64,000 bases of DNA from Apostichopus japonicus (GCF_037975245.1 NC_092583.1:2130764-2194763), one strand, 5' to 3'; shown: positions 1-12,146, counted from the stretch's first letter. Program-made: numbers and translations. The notes: a model not told the origin generated them from the sequence alone.

Positions 1-715
1 GTTACCACCCTTGGGTTGCGGACTGTAGACAAAATAAACCAAACCGTTTCGTAAAATGATATTCATTTTAACGTCAAAGTACTTTGGCGGTTTTCATGTC
101 AAGAGAACTTTCTTCTACCATCATACAACAAATTTGAGTAGAATCCAAACAATGACAGATTAAAATCAGGCCATCATTGGAGTTTGTGCTAGTGATTTTG
201 AAGACAGAAGTTTTCTCCCATATTTAATGAGATTGTTAAAGCCCAAAATGACCTTTTCTCTTAACGTTTTGGGTCAAATTAAAGGCCATATTCTGGGGGC
301 ATTACAGTCATATGACAAGATTTCAAATCTGCCTAGATGATCATCGACAAAGATTCTCCTTAAATTATGTTTATAACTTAAGAAAGAGTTCTCTATGTTA
401 ATATCATGATAAATTGATGATAATTAAATCGATCAATCAATCGATACAATTTAAGCTGCTTCTAGCTTTTTTCACTTAACAATTGTTGAAGAAGAAGAAG
501 AAGAAGAAGAAGAAGAAGAAGAAGCCCCCAACAATACTTAAAGAAGAAACATCAGTAGCTCCATTCATATATTTTCGAACAAATTTGCAAACGACTGGTT
601 TTCTCATGTTGCTGAAACGTTTTCCTTAAAGTGCTTCAATTCTGTAAATATAATTCTGTGCAGATTCAACAATAAATATTGGAATTTAATATCTCTTGAT
701 AAGTCGCGGCCAAAC
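1..715 (-). other. KIF9 intron with GAA microsatellite
   Basis: AT-rich intronic DNA with about 12 GAA units near 488-524. No further KIF9 exon was recognised here. Confidence 0.5.
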
Positions 716-876
716 CTGTTTCTCTCTTTCCCTTTCCTGCTCTTGGCTTTCTTTGCAGAGACTACGGCAGAATGAACCGGTTTGGCGCTGGTGGGAGCAG
801 AACCAAGTCCGAAGCCTTGACCGTCTACCTCTCCCACATACTGAGCACCACCGTCTTCGTCGAAAATAACTCCAGC
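716..876 (-). CDS. KIF9: KIF9 stalk exon with FGLG motif, 3' edge uncertain
   Basis: The acceptor is CGCCAG at 877. It encodes EVDGQGFGLGSAP followed by a lysine-rich KKAKSRKGKE stretch, as in KIF9. The only fitting donor is a weak CAG|GTTTGG at 715. Without it the frame runs to a stop at 604 through intron-like sequence, so the 3' edge is a guess. The remaining exons lie outside the window. Confidence 0.75.
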
Positions 877-3800
877 CTGGCGAGAGGATGATCGGGAAGA
901 ATCAATTAAAATTGATCGCCAAATTCCGATAAGTTTACCAAAGTTAAAAAGCGTCACTCAAAACCAGAGATGAAATAAAAATTTACACCTAATTGTTTGC
1001 CTCAAATGAACAATATATGTCACTTAAATATCAACTTTCCCAATCCTTCTTACCTGGGTAGTTTTGTCAGATGCTTAAAGTAAATTCGGAAGTTCAAGAC
1101 GCATTCAGTTCTCACTTCATCTTTACGACTAGTCAGGCTAATAAACTATGATGTCATGATATTTTTAGGACATGAAGAGTTTCAAGAACATTACTTCTCG
1201 AAAGCATTTGTTTTAATTTCATCACTAAACTAACATAACTGTATCTTATTGTATTATAAGTTTCATAATTTAGGTAAATAGTGTAAGCTTACGTTCCATC
1301 TTTTCTTTCACAACCCCATTCCTCATCCTCCCAACCCCCCCCCCCCCCCCGAACATGCACACTGTTATAAATATTCAAAAACTACCCACTGGATCAAAGG
1401 ATGATTGTAAACACAAAATAACTTTTGATTCTGTCATTTATATGAAATTACAAAAACATCGTTCTGTCGTGTTATCAGAAATTGTCAAATTGTGGGTTAA
1501 CATTAATATTTCAGCCTGCAGTGAGAAGCCCACACTTTCATCAATTTAGCCTTAAAGGAGCTTTCCAGACTCTTACTACAGCTGAATATCTTAAAAACAT
1601 TTTGCTGAAGAATATCTTTAAAAACATAGTTAAAGAAACCTCATTAGCACCCAGTTTTGTTCCTTTCTGCTTAAATCATGACAAATACAAAAAATATAAA
1701 AAAAAGCCTACCGAAAGTCTCATCTTTGAATATATTTGTAAATTGATGGACATTTTACTTAAGGTCTTACCTTTTGTGCTGTCGCCACGGCACCCGGGTC
1801 GCTATGGTCAATCAGGGTATATTTCGTGCGGAGCCTGTTCTCTACATCGTTCTCCATTTGTACGACGATGTTTTTGAACGTGTCGAATACAGCCTGGACT
1901 TGTCTAACATTGACCACATCGATATCTTCTAAAGACCCTTCCATGTAACGCCGGACTTGATTTTCGATCTCCATCAGCTGGGTATCGGATAAGGCCTCGT
2001 AGCTCACCTGACTTCTATTAGCCTAAAGAGAGACGCACAAATCATGGGGAAAATTTCAGAATAAAAACATAAGGAGGATTACAACAATAGTGAATTGATA
2101 ATTGAAGTTTGACAATTAGCGATCATTATTTGGTCTTTCTAGAATATTTAGGGGAAACAAACAGATCGATGTCTTTTTTGTCTGAAATTTTCACTACAAG
2201 CTCTTGAGAGCGTGGTGGTCAATTGGATAAGCCGTTTGGACTCGCCATTCAAGGATTGCTGGTTCGATTCCTGCCTAGTTCATTACGTTGTGTCCTTGGG
2301 CAAGATGCTTTATCTCACTTGCCTCTCTCCACCCAGGGGTTAAATGGGTAACTGTGAGGTAACTTGTCATTGGGTGCAGTATATAACTGCTGCCGACTGG
2401 AGGGATTGTCTCTGGGACGTGTTATCATTGACCAGGGTTAATATATAACGTCTGTAAAACGCTTTGAGACCTATCGCTGGTGTAAAGCGCTATATAAATA
2501 TCAAATATTAAATATTATTATTTACGTGGACCTGCATACCTAATTACGAATAAAATGTTTTTCTTGTAAATACAAACTGTAAGGAAACAGTCTCACCAAT
2601 GTATCATGCATGCCAAGTTCATGTTTCAAGTGTTTGATTTCTTTCTCCAGTTTCTTGACCAGCAGTGCAGGGTCGTAGTACTCATTAACGCCAGGATTAA
2701 TCGAGATACACATCATGCGCGTCGCAAACCGTAGAGTCGATATCGTCTCCTCTATCTGGCCTGCCTCTCCCCATATATTAGCGATCATGATCGTCTCGCA
2801 GTTACCACCTTGTTGAGGAAAATCATTACAGAACAGAAACAAAAAAATAAACTTATTAAGAATATAACATAGAAATGAATGTAATGATTTAATTAATCTA
2901 ATAAGATGGGACCCCAACTTCGGGAAGGGGGGGGAGGGGTGGGACATCCTGACATGACATTCCTCAAACTATTGGATAACACATGAGAAACCAATTTACA
3001 AGTTATTCACAATATATATGCACTTGCAATATTTATAGTCATCTACAACTTTTCAGACTTTTTTTTCCCCTTAAAATGCAGAATTTATGTTGTAAAACCA
3101 ACAACTTCAGCCTATTCCTATATTGCAAAAAATCAGTGACCGATCAACGATTTCTCGGTTGAATGTAGGATGAATGTATTGGTAGAGACCAATTTCCCTA
3201 CCAAAATAGAATTAAGTAATAAGAAAGTATACTGTAAAGAATGCCCATGTACTATATATCTTACATTGTTCAAAATCACGTTTACTGCCAAGTTTTAAAC
3301 TTTCAGGCAATTTCAGACCTCAGGCCCTATCCCTGAAAATATGTATATATTTGCTACCACTGTTGAGTTGGTACTCTCTAGTACATATCAAAGCAAAGCA
3401 CAATACTTTGATGTTAACATCAAACTTTGACCAGCAAATTAAATTTGAATGAATGTACCTGTTACAGTATTCCTGACATGTATGAATGCAGGAACGAAAT
3501 CTATCACATCATGTCCCCAGTATTGTAATTATCCCTTGTGTGCCCCCCCCACCCTTTCCCCTCTATAAAACATAAACGGTCAAGAAATACATATTCATAA
3601 GAAATGGGCAAATAATCATGATACATTTCCATTCTCTTCAGATCCTAATTTCAGACAAATATATATGATAATTTCAAATCTGGCATTGCAATGAAGTTTA
3701 GACCAAATCAGTTTGTGTTGATTACTCTTAAGTGGTGTGAAGTCTAGTGCAAAAAGAAACGTCTAATGCCGGTAATCTGACCTAGTTTCGAATGAGGTGT

Positions 3801-6800
3801 AACAGAAGTGTTAAACACCACCATCAATCCCAGAAAATACACACATAGCTTGCTACCGTCGGTAATTAGACACTAGTGTACAGTCAGTACATACAGCTGC
3901 GGTCAATACCCACAGCACAGTATACAAACGATACAGCGATGGACATCTCAGGTCCAGATAAAGATAACAAGGTATCACGTTTCATTACTGTACTGTCTGC
4001 ATTTTGTAGCGACACAAACAAACGGAAAGTTAACTTTTTCAGATGGCTACACACAGTTTGGGGCGAGTCTTCAATGCCTTTAAGAATTCTTCTGATTACT
4101 TTTAGACACAACATATCATATACCTACCTAGGGAGTCCTTAAGAGCGTGTGTCAGTTTGGTCTGCCTATAAGGGATGTGTTCCCGTCTCCTGTCAGCGAG
4201 TGCGACGATGGTCTGCTCTAGAAAGGTTAACGATTTATTGATATACATAGCCTCTTGCTGAGTCTTGCCCTCGGACTGGTAAAACAGAAAAGAGAGGAAG
4301 ATTAGAGATGAATGGGCGTTGTGGTCAAGTGGTTAAGGCAGTGGACTTGTGATCTAAGGATTACAGGTTGGAGTTCTGGCCAGATCATTGCGTTGTGTCC
4401 TTGGGCAAGGCGCTTTATCTCCATTGCCTCTCTCCACCCAGGTGTATAAATGGGGACTTGCGAGGTAACTTATAAATGTAGTTGCGTGTGCCGGTTTGTG
4501 GCTGCAGGGGACAAGTGGTGGCCCGAGGGGACACATGGTTGTGGTGCACTGTGGTGCCCTAGGAGAGATTGATTGAATTGCGTACACTTTGGTGTGTAGG
4601 TGTGACAAGTTACCAATGACCAGGGTTAAGTAGTAAAGTTGTGTGAGAGGGCCTTGGCCCTGAACAAGACTGTAAACCTAAATATAAATAAAATGATTGA
4701 AATAAACAGATGAATCTATACAACAGTTGTAAGGTTTCACATGCTGTTGGTAGCTGAAATATCCCCTTGGGGTTGGGTGAGGGGTTAGGTGAGGGGTTGG
4801 GAGGGTGAGGGGAGGGGTTAAAGCAATTTCACAGTACCAATTTGAAATAACATGGCAACACTTTTTCTACAATATTTTGTACCATAGAATGTAAGAAACA
4901 AAGTGAGTTTTAATTTTAATTTTGTATTTCTTTATTCATTTTACTTTTTGAAAAAGCAAATCTTCCACACAGCACGACTTCACAGATGAAATGTGAAATA
5001 ATATATTATCCAGCGAGTGCCTTTGCCACTTGAGGATTTATATTACCCCACATTTGAACATTTCTGATTTTTTACTTCTCATATAATCTAATATTTTCCA
5101 TTTCATCACCGGTGTAAGTACAAATTTAGTCATTGTGGCCGCAGATTGAGCTCAAAATTTCGCTGCGGCCAGCAAGACCTGCCTACCCCTCATATATATC
5201 CACTTTAGAACATCAGTTATATTTACCCCAGTTTTACTGAGCCTCTCAGATCCAGCCAGATCAACCAGGTTGAGCTTACTCCTGATGTACTTGGCGTTCG
5301 AGTCGGTCCGAGAACGAGATTCAATGTGAATGGTGAAGATACAGTGGGACCGGGACGACACTTTGTTCAGAGAATGGGTCGCGATGGCTCTGTTGGTCTC
5401 ACCCTGAAAGAAAATCGCATAGCATGCAATAGATTAAATTGAAATTTGTTGTTTTTAGTCAAAAATGACCTTCAAAAGTTCTGAAGAGGAGGGCATAACT
5501 TATCCAGTATCACATCGCAAATATGCTATGCGAAATGGTCAAATTGCTACACAAGTTACAAGATATTATAGCAGCTATTTACGCAGCAGGAATTCATAGT
5601 ATATGATGAGAGATTAACTGTTATGCAAAATTTGAACATTAAACTACTCCCTGTGAGAGACATCTGATGTAAATTTTCCGGGACATGGTCAGACCAATTG
5701 GAAGAGAGTGATTATCTTGATAATTTAAAAACGATAGTAAGCTGAACATATTACCTTCGAAGAAAACCCATAACTGCAGTGAAGCACAAGAAAGGATAGG
5801 AGAGGGGAAAGTTACAGGAGTGGGTGAAAGGGGCTGGAGGGGGGAGGGGGGCAAAAAGGGATGTTTCTTACCTCAAAAAGAATGTTAAGTGCTTCCTCTT
5901 CGTTGTTACTCATGTGCAACGCGAGACCCTTAATGCTGACACCATATTCATCTTCTATGATCGTCATCTGCTGGGTACCCACGAACGCTTCGGGTAACGT
6001 CGAAAGAAGGTCAAACATGTTCTCGTTGTAAATCTCCAAGTACGATATCCTGATGGAGACGGATTGCTCGACACGTTTCTCAATCTGTTGATAAACCTGT
6101 TACGAAAGAGAGGAAGAATGTCACGTAATGTATTTATGACGATAACGTAACATGTATTTGCAAATATTTCGGATAGAGGAGGAGAATGCTGCATAAGAAA
6201 TTGTCGGATTGCTGGCTAAATATTCTTCAAGACAACCAATCTGCCATATGTGACAAACTTATATCATGAATGTGTAAAATATAAATTCAATACAGGTAGG
6301 TTATAGAATAATTATAGGTTATAAAATAACTTATTGTTAATGTGCGCGGTTATTCAGTAAATAAATACGATTATAGTATCACTAGAAACAGCTGAAAAAT
6401 TTATCATATTTATTTTCATATATATATATATATACACTGGCGGATCCAAGGGGGGGCCAAGGGGGGCCATGGCCCCCCCAAAGGTGAGCCCAAAAGTGTT
6501 TCCGAACATCTGCTAAATCATATGATTGGAAATTAAAAAATCGAGAGGAATAGCAGTGGTAGACTAGTCTAAACCTTTTCCTTTTCTGGTTTAAAATTAA
6601 ATGCAGAGCTCCCAACTGACCCGCAATTCGCGGGAATTAGACCCGCATTCTAACACCCAAACCCGCTGACCCGCACAAGCGTCCAAAAAAACCGCATTGT
6701 AATTGTCAAGTCTACATAAAAAAAATGGCATCAAATTTTGACTTAGCAGCCCTCAATTCTTTAGCATTGAGCATAATAGAGTATAAAACCTCCTTTACAG

Positions 6801-8070
6801 CATCATTTGAACCTCAAATTAGCCTATATTTCTTTTCATTGGGGCGAGCAGCGAACATTTTCATGCCACGGGAAAGAATGAATTATCACCTACTATTCAA
6901 TTTATTGATGTTACACACAAAAAAATGCATATTTCTCAGAAAATGTTGGGTGACAAAAGCCTTTCTTAGTGCCACCATTTTACATGTACAGTAGGCATCA
7001 CCAGGATTCCAAAAAAATTCAAAAGGGGAGGGGGACACCCCTCCCCTTATACCCCTCCCACAGGACGGCAATTTGTGGCATGGACCAGCATTTGCCTTCT
7101 CAAGAGTTGGGAGCTATGTAAATGTATGAGCATGAGGATTTACAGTTTAACACCATTTTGCAGTTACAGGCTGGTTGTAAGAAATTCATAACCTATGAGA
7201 AATCAAATTTCTTGAGAAAGATGATCCCAACTTTGTTTTATAAATATTTTAGAAAATTACACCTGGGAAACATTTTTTTAGATGTAAATTAACATCACCA
7301 GTGCTGCCAAGTCACCCGCTTTGGGCGGGTGTCACCCGCAATTTCGGGTCGTCTCCCGCTAACCCGCCCACCTGTCCGAATCTCCCGCATTTTCCAAAAA
7401 ACTCCCGCATTTTTTAAGAATCTCCCGCATTGTAGGCCCACAGAGTTTTTCCTGTGAAAGTGTATCATTGCTAGCGTGAAATTCATTTCATCACACCAAA
7501 ATGCGAATTATCTCAGAACCGCCAGGATCGGAAATTACTCAAAGCCGATCGTGCTAAATATGCCCCGCTGAAGGCAACGTTATATATACGATTCGTGAAA
7601 AATAATACTGTTACGGCACACGTGAACGCTACAGCGTCCGCAAAATTTCAGAGATTTTTTTTATTTCAGGATACTTTTTCCTCTGGAATGAAAAAAAAAT
7701 AGACACAATACAAATATGGAGACAGTATAGATTCAGCTTAGATGACCCGGGAAGTGATGTTTCCGGCCATCTGAGGGGCCGTAAGATCCCAAAATTTTCT
7801 TGTACGCTTCGCGCCAACTCATGGTGGCGCTCCGCTTAGATGGTGTACGTAACCAACAGCACCAGACAATTTTCACCCGCCTAAAAAACATCTGACCTTG
7901 GCATCTCTGCATCACCATTGTACACTTTTGTCGCACCAAATTGCATCTGAGGGCATTCAGCAATAGAAAATTTTCAAAAGGGGAGGGAGCACCCCCTCCC
8001 CTTAGACCCCTCCACCATATCACTCTAATGCCACTTTGGCCCCTCCCAAACAAAGGCCCTGGATCCGCCA

Positions 8071-8121
<51 letters not shown>

Positions 8122-10072
8122 TACTGTATATATATATATATAGAGAGAGAGAGATATATATAATTTATATTATAACCCAATATGGTATACCATCAAATAT
8201 AATATAAATTCATATAGAAGCAGTCATATGACACAAAAAAAAAATATAAAGATTGCAGGGAAACTTTAAATGCTATTATACCTTAGCCCCCTCTGTTAGT
8301 TTATAAGTGAAATAACCTTTTAAAGCCCATTTCCATTCAGCAAATTAAGACTAAGATAAAAACAACTTTGATTAAAGAGAAGAAAGCAAAATGGAATCAA
8401 GAATGGATTTTGGGCAACCGATCTCTCAAATTACCAACAAATTTGTGAAAAAACTATCAACAAACACTTAACTAAATGTACCATCATGAAGGTATCTGTA
8501 ATTAAACATCACATTACATTTATAAATGTTATTTATGCCTCAGAAGGATTTTAAATTGTTTACACTGGACAATCCAGTCTTGGTACTTACTGCCGATATT
8601 ACTCTGGGAATCAATCCACGCTGTTGGTAATTCTCGGTAGCACCTGTCATTGTGAAGGTTTTACCAGCTCCGGTTTGACCATAGCACATAATGGTAGCTA
8701 AAAGACAATAGAATTTATAGAAATATGTATTTGCCAATAATAACATTAATAAACAGAAAACTGACTGTCAATTAATACAATAATCAAGTGTGCTCATGGT
8801 TTGTTTAGCAATTTTGAGGTTTAAAAATTATGCTTATTATGTAAGAGACCTTAAAAAAAACTTAGGCTCTGTAGTACAAGAGCTGCTGGGTTTTTATCAC
8901 AATTGTGTAGTAATCTGACCAATTTGCAGAGCATCTTGCTATGCAACACCAGATATTTATTGAAGATATTAATTCATCTACAAAGAGAAATTCATTACAA
9001 AAAAAAACGATAAAAAAAAATGATATGATAGACACTAACAGTGATTTTTCTTAACGATTTACAAAACGATGTTAAGTTTTTTCCACTAAGGTCATCCTAC
9101 ATAAAAATTTCAGACAGAAACTCTTCGAAAATTACCATTGTACCCAAATGTCACATACATACGCACCCACACTCACACACACGTACACACACAGTTGTGT
9201 TTTACATTCAGACAGAGGACCCCATTGTTTTTTTTCCATTGTTCAAATCCACGTACCCTAACCTTAACAATACCCCATAACAATAGAATTCTTTCGAGGA
9301 CGTGGTGAATCTTTAGAAATCGCATCCGAGGACCTGAAATTCTTTTGTCCAAGTCCTCGGTCAGAATACAAAACACACACACCATCACCATTGGTCAATA
9401 ACCATTGCATAAATTCCTTCTGCCTCCAGCAAGGAATCAATAACTATATAAAAATATTATTCAAAAAGTATTCCCCCATCCTGAATAATTTTCACACAGA
9501 CACACTTTGGAAACTTACCATTGTACCCATCTAGTGCACGGTTGACAACATCAGCACCGACTGTTTCAAAGACCTGTTCCTGACTGGCATTGTGAAGTAT
9601 CCCATCCATCTTAAACGTCCAATCCAGAAGCTGGTTATTGACCACGCCCCTCTTCTCATTTTTCTTTGCATGGATGTTGATATTCTACGTACAAAGGAAA
9701 TTGTATACAAAGAAGTTGCAAGTTTTAATGTTGACATAAATAGTATATTTCTATAAAGTTTAAAGATAGAGGGAAATATGACCTTCATACTCTGTAATTT
9801 CACAAGTGTTTATACACTCAGATCATATATAAAACGTCTGTGAAAGAAACCAGATAATATATAGATTCTATATAATGATGTCAATATGATCAATTCCCAT
9901 CAGCAAAAAGAAATCAATGACACTGAAATGCTATCAGAGTTGCAAAAGTTCTACAAATGATAATAAAACTCACGTTTGAGTCTGGTATAAATTCTATCAT
10001 ATCTTGCGCAAAGTTGGAGGTCGGTCTCGTCCGCAGAAAGACCCGGATTTTGCTGCTCTGTTTGGCAGACAT
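716..10072 (-). CDS. KIF9: Kinesin-9 family motor KIF9, 5' nine coding exons (gene continues off left edge)
   Basis: Nine exons with GT-AG borders and compatible phases join into one frame of about 515 residues: 10072-9974, 9684-9519, 8697-8591, 6096-5872, 5403-5227, 4275-4128, 2808-2597, 2022-1771 and 876-about 716. The product carries the full kinesin motor: P-loop GQTGAGKT (about 95-102), switch I NKVSSRSH (about 212-219) and switch II DLAGSE (about 247-252), then the neck/coiled coil. Wording specific to kinesin-9 (GVVNNQ..DW.FK.DG, ATENY..RG, SQVRRY-type stalk, KYTLID, GQ.FGLG.AP) identifies KIF9 rather than KIF6. Family knowledge: KIF9 is an ATP-driven microtubule motor of motile cilia and sperm flagella, linked to the central pair. 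The vertebrate protein is about 790 residues, so roughly the last third is missing here because of the window edge. No frameshift or internal stop is seen. Introns hold two SINE-like elements, one TTAA element and one hAT-like element. Confidence 0.92.
1771..2022 (-). CDS. KIF9: KIF9 stalk exon
   Basis: 84 codons between CTTTAG and AAG|GTAAGA. It encodes a predicted coiled coil with ENQVRRYMEGSLEDIDV and LRTKYTLIDH, wording particular to KIF9 downstream of the motor. Confidence 0.92.
2205..2524 (+). repeat. tRNA-derived SINE-like element A (KIF9 intron)
   Basis: Pol III promoter boxes are visible: A-box-like TGGTCAATTGG (2216-2226) and a near-perfect B box GGTTCGATTCC (2261-2271). The body ends with AAAGCGCTATATAAAT and an A/T-rich tail. 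It shares the block GTGTCCTTGGGCAAG plus a CCTCTCTCCACCCAGG segment with the element at 4313, so both belong to one family. It lies antisense inside a KIF9 intron. Confidence 0.75.
2597..2808 (-). CDS. KIF9: KIF9 end of motor and neck exon
   Basis: It encodes GNCETIMIANIWGEA, then STLRFATRM (the closing motor helix), then a charged neck LEKEIKHLKHELGMHD. The acceptor tract (about 2810-2830, CAACAAG) is only moderately pyrimidine-rich, but frame and homology demand it. Confidence 0.92.
3732..4079 (-). mobile_element. TTAA-flanked non-autonomous DNA transposon, copy 1
   Basis: 348 bp bounded by TTAA (3728-3731 and 4080-4083). The right end GGGCGAGTCTTCAATGCCT is the reverse complement of the left end of the copy at 16793, and the interiors match over about 300 bp in inverted orientation. 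TTAA duplication is typical of the Kolobok and piggyBac superfamilies. It starts 44 bases past the donor of a KIF9 exon. Its small ORFs are not genes. Confidence 0.75.
4128..4275 (-). CDS. KIF9: KIF9 motor exon (relay helix to alpha-5)
   Basis: Acceptor TACCAG, donor CTAG|GTAGGT. It encodes INKSLTFLEQTIVAL and HIPYRQTKLTHALKDSLG, the relay helix and the loop-12/alpha-5 microtubule-binding segment. It ends in phase 1. Confidence 0.93.
4313..4695 (+). repeat. tRNA-derived SINE-like element B (KIF9 intron)
   Basis: A box TGGTCAAGTGG (4322-4332), a degraded B box GGTTGGAGTTC (4366-4376), and the same internal blocks as the copy at 2205. The middle, from about 4480 to 4610, differs from element A, so this is a subfamily or composite. 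The tail is AAATATAAATAAAATG. Confidence 0.65.
5227..5403 (-). CDS. KIF9: KIF9 motor exon with switch I and switch II
   Basis: 59 codons between TTTCAG and GGG|GTAAAT. Both nucleotide-sensing switches lie here: NKVSSRSH and LNLVDLAGSERLSKTG. All catalytic residues expected for an active motor are present. Confidence 0.94.
5872..6096 (-). CDS. KIF9: KIF9 motor exon (microtubule-facing helices)
   Basis: 75 codons between AACAG and GAG|GTAAG. It contains SYLEIYNENMFDLLS, the conserved kinesin alpha-3 and strand region, then the MTIIEDE..GVSIKGL segment typical of kinesin-9. Confidence 0.93.
6435..8073. mobile_element. hAT-like non-autonomous element, 1.6 kb, in KIF9 intron
   Basis: Terminal inverted repeats CACTGGCGGATCCA at the left and their reverse complement GGATCCGCCAGTG at the right bound the element. 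It sits in a TA microsatellite, so the flanking 8-bp TATATATA cannot prove a duplication. Inside are two CCCGCAT-rich segments (about 6610-6720 and 7305-7440) and two near-identical AAAAGGGGAGGG modules (about 7018 and 7977). The latter, and a CACCAAATTGCATCT block, recur in the small hAT-like elements at 30,624 and 37,547. No transposase frame was recognised. Confidence 0.75.
8074..8160. repeat. TA/TATG microsatellite
   Basis: A nearly pure (TA)n run with a few interruptions and a short GA stretch. With 6418-6434 it flanks the hAT-like insertion. Confidence 0.9.
8591..8697 (-). CDS. KIF9: KIF9 motor exon with P-loop
   Basis: It encodes IMCYGQTGAGKTFTMTGATE, including the Walker A nucleotide-binding loop, and ends ISA|GTAAGT. 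A G from the previous exon completes the first codon, so the reading frame is preserved. Confidence 0.93.
9196..9378. repeat. Short fold-back element with GTGTGTTTT termini
   Basis: About 185 bp with imperfect inverted ends: TGTGTTTTACATTCAGAC at the left and the reverse complement of GTCAGAATACAAAACACA at the right. It is set in a CA-rich tract within a KIF9 intron. A 3'-truncated copy with the same GAGGACCCCATTG core lies at about 51,778-51,905. Confidence 0.6.
9519..9684 (-). CDS. KIF9: KIF9 motor exon (residues about 34-88)
   Basis: Phase 0 start after CGTAG, phase 1 end at AATG|GTAAGT. It encodes the loop and strand containing RGVVNNQLLDWTFKMDGIL and ALDGYN, which lead directly into the P-loop exon. 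Confidence 0.9.
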
Positions 10073-10108
10073 GTCAAATGACGTTGTTCTTCCTAGTCTT
10101 GTGTCAGG
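9974..10108 (-). CDS. KIF9: KIF9 exon with start codon
   Basis: The acceptor is a pyrimidine-rich tract ending TTCAG at 10109; 36 bases of 5' leader precede ATG at 10072-10070. Coding covers residues 1-33, opening MSAKQSSKIRVFLRTRP, the first beta strand of the motor. The donor is AAC|GTGAGT at 9973. The leader shows no in-frame stop within this exon, but the protein starts at the family's usual place. Confidence 0.88.
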
Positions 10109-12005
10109 CTGAACGGGGGGGAAAAAGAAGAATTTTAAATTAATGAAAGACTTGAAATATGTATAACATGACTGGGATAAATCTTCACCTTAAGTTGTTA
10201 ATTCACCAGGGTGCCCAAATGAAGAATTCTGATGTGGGTAGGGACGGTGGGGGGAAAGGGAAAATGGGTGTCAAACCAAGTTTCAGAAGTGTTGAAATGG
10301 ATAATTAAGCAGAACATAACACAAACTGAAATCATATGACTCGTATGCTCCTAATAATAACATAGCATGCTTGACCATATAATTAAGCAAAAACATATTC
10401 CATATTTTCAATAATGGAAGTTTGCAAATTAAGTAAACCTCGAAAGAAACATTTAGGTGAAGTATAATTATACAATACACTATTGTTATGTTAATTCCTA
10501 CTTGTCTGGATAACAAGAGATATATAAATATCATATCTGCATTTTTTCACAAATACTGTAGTACTACTCAGATAAGACTAAAGACACCTAGGCCTAATGG
10601 TGTTGTTTAACTATCTGCTAGCTGATTACAGAAAAATTTAGGAAAAAAAAAAAGAATATTTCTTCTAACTGATCATTCAAATTTGGATTAGTCACATCCT
10701 GAATTCTGCCTTGACAGAATTTACTGGGTTTTTTTTCCACTGTTACATAACTACAGTTGAAATGAAACCTTAAGTCAACAGTAAAATTTGTTAGACTTAT
10801 TTAGCCTAGGTCTAACATTAGTTTACAATTATTTAATCCTGATTGGGTCAAATTCCACCTTTTCAAACTGTGGTGTTGGTGTCTCCACTAAGTAGCTGTA
10901 ATCTTCTTCCACTTGAAATTCATCTCCATTCGCTCCTTCACCTGAGCTAGACTTTGCGTCAACTCGTTTGGGCGGAATCTTTTTCATTTTTAAGTCCGAA
11001 TTCTTTCCCTTTCAGAAATTTACAATCCTCCTCAAAAGATGTAGGTCTGGTTCGATCCAATCCAAGTTTAAGTGGATACACAAAATGACTAGTCTATACA
11101 CTTCATTATTTGGCTATGGTACCCAGATAAGTTACTGTTTTCAGCCTAGCAAATGTGGTATGTTTGTGAGCAGAAGGCTTGCCAGATCAACTCTGTTTAC
11201 ATAATAATGTACTGAGGTGATTGTCATGTTTACAGAATCAGGGAATGGAACTGGCGACATGCCTACTGTGAAGTAACAATGGAAACACCCGACACTAACG
11301 TAAATGAACTCCAAACTGATTGGTTACATTTCGATTGGAACTTTTACAGATCACATTCCTATTACTATTATGAGGTCACAATATGTTCAAATTAACATAC
11401 AAACTGCATCACATGAGAAGTATATTGTTAGTGTAACTGTAACTGGGCTACTGTAATTGAAGCGTCAAAGATTTCACATAGTTTGTCACTTAGAGTTGAT
11501 CGTACGCGCAAATCGAAGTCAAATGACGCCAAGTGTTTCTGTAATGAAACCCCATCGATGGACTCTCACAATACATACGCGCTATAGAACAAGCTTAGGC
11601 CTAACGTTTGGCTTATGTTTCTAACACGCGTCACAATGCGACAAAGCCAACAAAAAATGTTAACACATAACTTACGCTACGAGGCCTGACAAGTGTATTG
11701 AAACGACAACTTGTGTTTTGTAACCATACAGATATAAAATTAAGTCTTACTAGTTATATTACACAGCAACTTCAAAATATCGAAATTCTGGAACACATTG
11801 GTGCAATGGATACACCCACACCAGTCTACGCGGAAAGGGTAACATAAACAAACGTGAAGAAGTTACAAAAAGCCTTCCCCACAAATTCTTGAAAAGCTTC
11901 AATCCCAGTCTTACTACTGTAGGCCTAGGCCGACTCTGGGGTTAGTATGGCATGGGGAGTAAATTAACTTAGTATTTCACAATAAATTCGTGATATATAC
12001 CTTAC
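10109..12005 (-). other. Probable KIF9 first intron
   Basis: It runs from the donor AAG|GTAAGG at 12,005 (which would end a non-coding first exon) to the acceptor before the start-codon exon. A second usable donor GC|GTAAGT is at 11,675. Apart from the 52-codon ORF, nothing coding was seen. Confidence 0.45.
10829..10987 (-). CDS. Small 52-codon ORF upstream of KIF9 (unrecognised)
   Basis: ATG at 10987 to TAA at 10829 gives 52 residues, opening MKKIPPKRVDAK and ending EFDPIRIK, acidic in the middle with a Pro/Thr-rich patch. An in-frame TGA lies ten codons upstream, so the start is closed. Codon choice looks coding-like against AT-rich surroundings. It lies on the KIF9 strand between the proposed non-coding first exon (ending 12,006) and the start-codon exon (10,108). 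It could be an independent micro-gene, an upstream ORF in an alternative KIF9 leader, or a chance frame. I do not recognise the family. Confidence 0.45.
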   Translation of the reverse strand: MKKIPPKRVDAKSSSGEGANGDEFQVEEDYSYLVETPTPQFEKVEFDPIRIK

Positions 12006-12132
12006 CTTGACAAAATTCAAACAAGCTCAAAGGCACAATCCGTTGAGTAAAGCTGTATCAATTAAACGTGTTTTTCCTACTATGTAAAGGTCCAAATTTC
12101 CAGTGCAATGAACCGTAAAATCAAAGCTTCTT

Positions 12133-12146
12133 GTTACCAAGGCATG
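12133..12146 (-). promoter_or_regulatory. X-box-like RFX site at KIF9 promoter
   Basis: Read on the minus strand: CATGCCTTGGTAAC. The right half GGTAAC fits RGYAAC perfectly; the left half CATGCC matches GTNRCC at four of six positions. It sits about 130 bases upstream of the proposed first-exon donor of KIF9, where an RFX site of a ciliary gene would be expected. Confidence 0.4.

Noticed and set aside
604-715. Extension of the last KIF9 exon to a stop at 604
   Set aside because: The residues after about 716 are AT-rich intron-like and unlike KIF9; a short truncated kinesin is less likely than a weak donor.
6725-8207. Small frames between 6,725 and 8,207 as host genes
   Set aside because: They lie within the 1.6-kb hAT-like element and its flanking TA repeat; no transposase motifs were recognised.
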